64,000 nt of DNA from Desulfonatronospira thiodismutans ASO3-1 (GTDB lineage: Bacteria > Desulfobacterota > Desulfovibrionia > Desulfovibrionales > Desulfonatronovibrionaceae), in the NCBI RefSeq assembly GCF_000174435.1, contig NZ_ACJN02000003.1, positions 388,263 through 452,262 on the forward strand. Reading direction: 5' to 3'. Both the position numbers and the translations under genes were made by a program. Positions 60,099-64,000 of this stretch are shown here, in pieces (position 1 is the first letter of the stretch; each line of letters begins with the position of its first letter). The notes under the pieces are model-generated. The model ran no database searches, had not been told where the DNA came from, and was given only the letters and a program-made list of their open reading frames with translations.

Positions 60099-62063
60099 AT
60101 GAAAAGATCAGTTAAAGAAAAACAAATCAGCATTTTTCTACATGCATTGTTTGAATCCAGTGACATTGCGCCTGCTTTTAAAAAAAATCTTAACCCAATC
60201 AAGATTCTGACTCATATTTATTTATATAAAACAGGATGCGCTGACATAGCAAAAAAAATCAAATTTGATAGTTTGCCAGCTACAAAAAATAATGAAAGAC
60301 ACATGGTAAATAAAATATGTAACTTCTTTAAAGATTCAGACCCTCACCAAAAAAACGATGTGGCAAGCTATCTCGTTCAAAATTACCCAGACGAAGTAGA
60401 CTGTCTGTGTCCTGATTTTATTTTAACAAAAATCAGAGCAATCATCAAAAAAATCAACAAGAATGACTTACATGAAGACCATGTGGAAAAACTGGTTTGG
60501 GAACATATCTGCGATAAAAAAATATATCATAAATTTTTGGACAATATCTTATTGTTCATTGAAGATAGAAGCATCGAAAACAACAATCTCGCTAAATTTT
60601 TGACCACCAAAAAAGCTGACCTGAAGGAAAACACATTTTACAAATGGATCATCAGGCAGAATTTCATTCAAAAACTGGATTATGCAGAGCTGGGACTGGC
60701 TCATTCCGCCAAAATGGCTGAATTTGTGGATCAGGACAAAATGCTTGGCACCATTTGCTTTTTAGACTTTGCCACCGAAGATTTAAAGCAAAAGTTTCAC
60801 CATATGCTGGTAAAAAAATATAAAACTTCAAAGATGTCAGACATGTTTTTAGAGCTTTTTTCTGAAAGCAGACAAAAAAATGAACTATTCGGAAAAGCAG
60901 TTGTAATATTTGGATTTTTTATCATTATGTTTAAGTTTGATGATTTTGTAGATTTCTACCAGACCACCATGGTGCCTGACGATCACCGGAATGACTGGAC
61001 AAATTACAGCTACAAAGACTATTGCTACAAAATCCTGGAAGGTTTTCAATCTGGAATAAAAAGCGATTATGTGTCGTCACATTTCAGACTGTCAACATTA
61101 AAAGACCAGGATACCATGCAAAAGATATCTTTTGTTTTCTGGAAAAACACCTTTTTAAAAGAAAAAATCAAGCATGAATGTTGCCCTGTTCAGTCTGCCC
61201 AGAATAAAAAAATCCATAAATACAAAAGCATAACAAAAGATAAAATAAATGATCGCAGGTTATTAAAAATAATCGAACATTTGTTTTCTAAAAAGATAAA
61301 TATTTCTGTTTATTCATTTAAAAGTAATGATCCATATATTAATCTGGAATGTACGCCTCTCAAAATGGAAAATGATGGATTTCTGATTTTTTACAACAAT
61401 AAAGATCTAGAATTTAAAATGGATAGCATACCGTTTTCTGTAAAATGCAGATTCCATGTATTTGACGACTCTCTTAACAAAAGATACTATGTTTTTGAGA
61501 CTGAATTGATGCATGTTTTTCCTGCAGACGACCATAACATATTAAAACTGAATTATCCTGTAGAGTACAATTTATCTGATAGACGTCTGGATAGATATAT
61601 ACCTGCCCCCAGTGATATTTACACCCTGTCAATCTGGGAGGCGAACAACGAACAACCAGAAATGACTATACAAAAGCCCCCCTTATGCAGAAACTTTAAG
61701 CAGGACAGCATGAAAATCCTGAATATTTCTTCTGGCGGTATCAGGCTGTCTTTTAAAACTCACCACCTTGAAAAAATTGAACATGAATTCGCCTTGCAAC
61801 AGGCATACATTTTTAAAATCACCCTGAGTTATCATGACAAGCCTGCTGACATATATCTTACTGCTGTTGTCAGAAATCTCAACTGGTTTCATGAACCTGA
61901 GCCTGAAATTGAAGTCGGCTTCCAGTTTATCCAGGAAGCTTTTTTCAGCTCCAACAAAAAAATTTCCTGGTCTGACATCACTAAAAAAGGATCATGGCAT
62001 ATAGGATCATGGATTTTTGGAAACAATATGGAAAAGTGCAAAGATTTTTCCGTTAAAAATTAG
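60099..62063 (+). CDS. Large AT-rich protein with C-terminal PilZ domain
   Basis: 654 residues. A YcgR-like segment from about 405 (INISVYSFKSNDPYINLECT, SIPFSVKCRFHVFDD) leads into a PilZ domain: R495-R-L-D-R499 fits RxxxR, and N542-I-S-S-G-G547 fits D/NxSxxG, the c-di-GMP-binding pair, with VGFQFI as last strand. The first ~390 residues are helical, Lys- and Phe-rich, and not recognised; a hydrophobic patch (AVVIFGFFIIMFKF near 267-281) may be a buried helix or membrane contact. Codon use is much more AT-rich than the neighbours, a sign of transfer. Possible role: c-di-GMP receptor for motility or surface control. A hairpin repeat follows 20 bases after the stop. Confidence 0.75.
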   Translation: MKRSVKEKQISIFLHALFESSDIAPAFKKNLNPIKILTHIYLYKTGCADIAKKIKFDSLPATKNNERHMVNKICNFFKDSDPHQKNDVASYLVQNYPDEVDCLCPDFILTKIRAIIKKINKNDLHEDHVEKLVWEHICDKKIYHKFLDNILLFIEDRSIENNNLAKFLTTKKADLKENTFYKWIIRQNFIQKLDYAELGLAHSAKMAEFVDQDKMLGTICFLDFATEDLKQKFHHMLVKKYKTSKMSDMFLELFSESRQKNELFGKAVVIFGFFIIMFKFDDFVDFYQTTMVPDDHRNDWTNYSYKDYCYKILEGFQSGIKSDYVSSHFRLSTLKDQDTMQKISFVFWKNTFLKEKIKHECCPVQSAQNKKIHKYKSITKDKINDRRLLKIIEHLFSKKINISVYSFKSNDPYINLECTPLKMENDGFLIFYNNKDLEFKMDSIPFSVKCRFHVFDDSLNKRYYVFETELMHVFPADDHNILKLNYPVEYNLSDRRLDRYIPAPSDIYTLSIWEANNEQPEMTIQKPPLCRNFKQDSMKILNISSGGIRLSFKTHHLEKIEHEFALQQAYIFKITLSYHDKPADIYLTAVVRNLNWFHEPEPEIEVGFQFIQEAFFSSNKKISWSDITKKGSWHIGSWIFGNNMEKCKDFSVKN

Positions 62064-62082
62064 ATAGTTCAACCTGAAAGAC

Positions 62083-62154
62083 GTAAGCATTCTGGGGGTC
62101 CTCGATAGTGATAACTGGCACTAGGCTTGATTCCGGCACCCCATGAATGCTTAC
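62083..62154 (+). repeat. GTAAGCATTC hairpin, compensated variant
   Basis: GTAAGCATTC (62083-62092) and GAATGCTTAC (62145-62154) pair perfectly. Compared with other copies (GTAACCATTC/GAATGGTTAC) both arms differ at one matching position. Core GGGGGTCCTCGATAGTGATA then ACTGGCAC agrees with 49581-49639. Confidence 0.75.
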
Positions 62155-62257
62155 TGAAAGACTACCACAGACGCCGGGCGAAAAATTCCGGAAAGCCCCC
62201 CGGTGAAACAGGAAGAAATTTCACTGGACAAGCGCGAAATGTGAATTTAAGACGTTA

Positions 62258-63325
62258 TTAACTTTTCAGGTTGCGGGAGAATTCAAGCATCCTCTCCACG
62301 GCCACCCTGGCCCGGCGGCCTGTTTCAGGATCAACGTGGATCTCGTTTTCTCCGGTTTCCAGGGTATGGGCCAAGTTCTGCAGGCCGTTCATGGCCATCC
62401 AGGGACAATGGGCGCAGGCGATGCATTCCACTGTCTCCCCGGCGATGGGGGCTGGAACAAACTCCTTGCCCGGGGCTGCTTGGCGCATTTTGTGAAAGAT
62501 TCCCCGGTCAGTAGCCACGATGAATCTTTTGTTGGGCAACTCCTTAGCCGCCTTGATAATCTGGGTGGTGGAACCCACTACGTCAGCCTGCTCTATGACC
62601 TCCCGCGGCGACTCCGGATGCACCAGGACTCCGGCATCTGGAATGTCCAGACGCATCTGCTTCAAGGCCTCGGCCTTAAATTCTTCGTGCACTACACAGG
62701 CCCCGTCCCAGGATATCAGATCAGCCCCGGTTTGTTGCCGGACATAGTCTCCCAGATACTTATCCGGTGCCCAGAGAATCTTTTCGCCCTTTTCATGCAG
62801 GTGTCTGACCACTTTTTCGGCTATACTTGAGGTGACCACCCAGTCTGAGCGGGCTTTCACCTCGGCGCTGGTGTTGGCATAAACCACCACGGTACGCTCC
62901 GGATGCTCATCACAGAACGTTGCAAAATCCTCAGCCGGACACCCCAGGTCCAGGGAACAGGTGGCGTCCAGGTCCGGCATGAGCACTTTTTTTTCAGGGT
63001 TGAGTATTTTGGCTGTCTCGCCCATAAAGCGCACCCCGGCCACCACCAGGGTGGAAGCGGGATGTTCGTTGCCGAAGCGGGCCATGTCCAGGGAATCCGA
63101 TGTGAATCCCCCGGTCTCGGCAGCCAGCTCCTGCAGTTCAGCTGAAACATAGTAATGAGCCACCAGAACGGCATCTTTTTCCCTGAGCAGTATTTTTATC
63201 CTGTCTTTCAGTTCCTGCCTGGATTTCGGGGCCATATCCTCTTCAAGCTCTTCAATAGTCTTTCCCTGGGGCAGATATTGCTTGATAACTTCCGAATCCA
63301 GAGCTCTTGCATTCTTTTCAACCAT
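62258..63325 (-). CDS. nadA: Quinolinate synthase
   Basis: 4Fe-4S enzyme of 355 residues making quinolinate from iminoaspartate and dihydroxyacetone phosphate for NAD. Cluster cysteines: [29 protein letters not shown] and [14 protein letters not shown]. Also [16 protein letters not shown] and [20 protein letters not shown]. Longer, E. coli-like form. ATG follows AAGGAGGAAGT. nadB and nadC are not nearby. Confidence 0.95.
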   Translation of the reverse strand: MVEKNARALDSEVIKQYLPQGKTIEELEEDMAPKSRQELKDRIKILLREKDAVLVAHYYVSAELQELAAETGGFTSDSLDMARFGNEHPASTLVVAGVRFMGETAKILNPEKKVLMPDLDATCSLDLGCPAEDFATFCDEHPERTVVVYANTSAEVKARSDWVVTSSIAEKVVRHLHEKGEKILWAPDKYLGDYVRQQTGADLISWDGACVVHEEFKAEALKQMRLDIPDAGVLVHPESPREVIEQADVVGSTTQIIKAAKELPNKRFIVATDRGIFHKMRQAAPGKEFVPAPIAGETVECIACAHCPWMAMNGLQNLAHTLETGENEIHVDPETGRRARVAVERMLEFSRNLKS

Positions 63326-63560
63326 ACTTCCTCCTTAAAGCTGCTGCATCTGACTGAATATAATAATATAGAACCAAACACCATCCCGGTCAACTTGCCT
63401 CAATTCAGGCTCAACAGCCAGAGACAACAGGTTTCGAGAGTGCCTGTCACCAATTGGACAGGCTGGAAAATTATTGCATTTTCGCTGTAGTGCTGAAAGG
63501 GCGCAAAAACCTCCATGGGCCGAATCCAGGAACCTGCAAGAGATGTAAAATGGCTTATTC

Positions 63561-63730
63561 GTAACCATTCAGGGGGTGCCGTAATCACGCCTCTGGCGTG
63601 ACCGGGGACAGTCCCGCACTTATTTTTTTCTGATGGACAATTTTTGGCTGTTGGCGTTGGAAAAATAAGTGCGGGACTGTCCCCAGGCCTGGTGCCAGCA
63701 ATCAATACCGAGAAACCCCTGAATGGTTAC
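63561..63730 (-). repeat. GTAACCATTCAG hairpin with nested insert, second copy
   Basis: GTAACCATTCAGGGGG (63561-63576) and CCCCTGAATGGTTAC (63716-63730) enclose TCACGCCTCTGGCGTGA (63585-63601) and the GGGGACAGTCCC palindrome (63604-63684). CTGGTGCCAGCAATCAATAC after it corresponds, inverted, to the core of the short copies. Confidence 0.8.
63604..63684. repeat. GGGGACAGTCCC palindromic element, copy 4
   Basis: GGGGACAGTCCCGCACTTAT and ATAAGTGCGGGACTGTCCCC are inverted arms around about 40 bases (TTTTTGGCTGTTGGCGTTGG). Near-identical arms to 33754-33831. Confidence 0.8.
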
Positions 63731-63847
63731 GCTTATTCGGTTCTGTTTGCAGGCTCTAATACTTGCGGTCATGGGTACTTTGCTGTTATCAGATCTGTAA
63801 CAGGCCGCTTAAGGCACTGCCTCAAACCTTTTAACCCACCATTTACC

Positions 63848-64000
63848 ATGACCAGACCCGAAATCCTGGCCCCGGCCGGGCAAGAGGCCTCGTTTCTGGC
63901 CGCCCTGGCCGCAGGAGCGGATGCAATATACTGCGGGCTCAAACATTTCTCGGCCCGGGCCGAGGCGGACAACTTTTCCCTGTCCCGGCTGGCGGCCCTT
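63848..64000 (+). CDS. U32 peptidase-family protein, N-terminal part
   Basis: 51 residues are visible before the window ends: MTRPEILAPAGQEASFLAAL, then AAGADAIYCGLKHFSARAEA and DNFSLSRL. EILAPAG...AL.AGADAIY.G is the opening of U32 family proteins, several of which (RlhA, TrhP) are needed for hydroxylation of rRNA or tRNA. The exact subgroup cannot be decided. Confidence 0.85.
   Translation, partial: MTRPEILAPAGQEASFLAALAAGADAIYCGLKHFSARAEADNFSLSRLAAL

Larger units (their letters stand above)
63326..63847. other. Intergenic region with repeats before the U32 gene
   Basis: Left part carries GTGCCTGTCACCAATTGG and TTCGCTGTAGTGCT (63481-63494), echoing the ends of the 7.7-kb element. The hairpin element at 63561-63730 follows. 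No gene recognised; a promoter for the U32-family gene should lie in 63731-63847, not placed. Confidence 0.5.

Noticed and set aside
62119-62140. Sigma-54-like TGGCAC-N5-TTGA
   Set aside because: It falls inside the conserved hairpin repeat at 62083-62154, lacks the TTGC box and has no gene suitably placed downstream on that strand.

Overview
The window looks like a chromosomal segment of a Gram-negative, anaerobic or microaerophilic deltaproteobacterium, most likely of the sulfate-reducing Desulfovibrionales. Gene content supports this: an outer-membrane LPS assembly protein (LptD), a fused FAD/4Fe-4S/CCG dehydrogenase of about 1180 residues, an archaeal-type small LeuC/LeuD pair, cytochrome bd with its own CydDC exporter, class II photolyase, an orphan GltB-like protein and a psd-pssA-leuA-leuC-leuD run. 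The assignment is inference from content and style; no rRNA or tRNA gene was seen.

Layout. 1-2.9 kb: the right part of an IS66-type element that appears to have cut off the start of a Crp/Fnr regulator, then a nested palindromic repeat. 2.9-7.3 kb: zinc-ribbon protein, class II photolyase, a TIGR01777-type epimerase, small proteins, a DUF433 antitoxin-like gene and a VapBC pair. 7.8-11 kb: MFS exporter, Nudix hydrolase and an orphan TRAP binding protein, all on the minus strand. 11-17.6 kb: ispG, rpsF-rpsR-rplI-dnaB (dnaB carries a 424-residue intein) and a PaaK-type CoA ligase. 17.9-24.3 kb: purE and a queuosine-precursor-type transporter facing purD, mutL and lptD. 24.9-31.6 kb: phoH, ybeY, psd, pssA, leuA, leuC, leuD. 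32-39 kb: a TtuA/TtuB-like tRNA thiolation pair, a lone receiver protein and the minus-strand unit FAD/Fe-S dehydrogenase-ruvX-mltG. 39.5-46.3 kb: a small acidic protein, an SNF-family symporter and the GltB-like protein. 46.4-53.6 kb: Rrf2 regulator, cydA, cydB, a HigBA-like toxin-antitoxin pair, cydD, cydC. 53.7-57.7 kb: Mut7-C protein, yjbQ, trmFO and a MOT1-type transporter. 58-64 kb: PIN/AbrB toxin-antitoxin pair, a methyltransferase, an AT-rich gene for a large PilZ protein, nadA and the start of a U32 peptidase-family gene.

The intergenic DNA is unusually structured. At least five families of palindromic or terminal-inverted-repeat elements recur. (a) An approximately 200-bp element with long imperfect terminal inverted repeats occurs at 17.6, 24.4 and 54.5 kb. 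(b) An approximately 250-bp direct repeat with GGTATC-type hexamer arrays occurs at 26.4 and 31.7 kb; its ends are also recognisable at 2.5-2.9 kb around a different core. (c) A 58-72-bp hairpin with GTAACCATTCAG ends occurs at 33.7, 46.9, 49.6, 62.1 and 63.6 kb. (d) A GGGGACAG...GTCCCC palindrome occurs at 7.7, 33.8, 57.8 and 63.6 kb, twice nested inside (c). (e) An inverted repeat GATGCGACTGCAAAAAGTC occurs at 5.5 kb, with a degenerate copy at 39 kb.

Functional connections. rpsF-rpsR-rplI-dnaB is a compact ribosomal/replication unit. cydAB and cydDC supply a bd oxidase and its assembly exporter, with a cysteine-rich Rrf2 regulator upstream and a toxin-antitoxin pair in the middle. psd and pssA make phosphatidylethanolamine. 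leuA, leuC and leuD give leucine synthesis lacking only leuB locally. The most promising less-described items are the AT-rich PilZ protein with a long unrecognised N-terminal region, the nested hairpin elements with filled and empty sites, and the TtuB-like carrier that ends in a single glycine.
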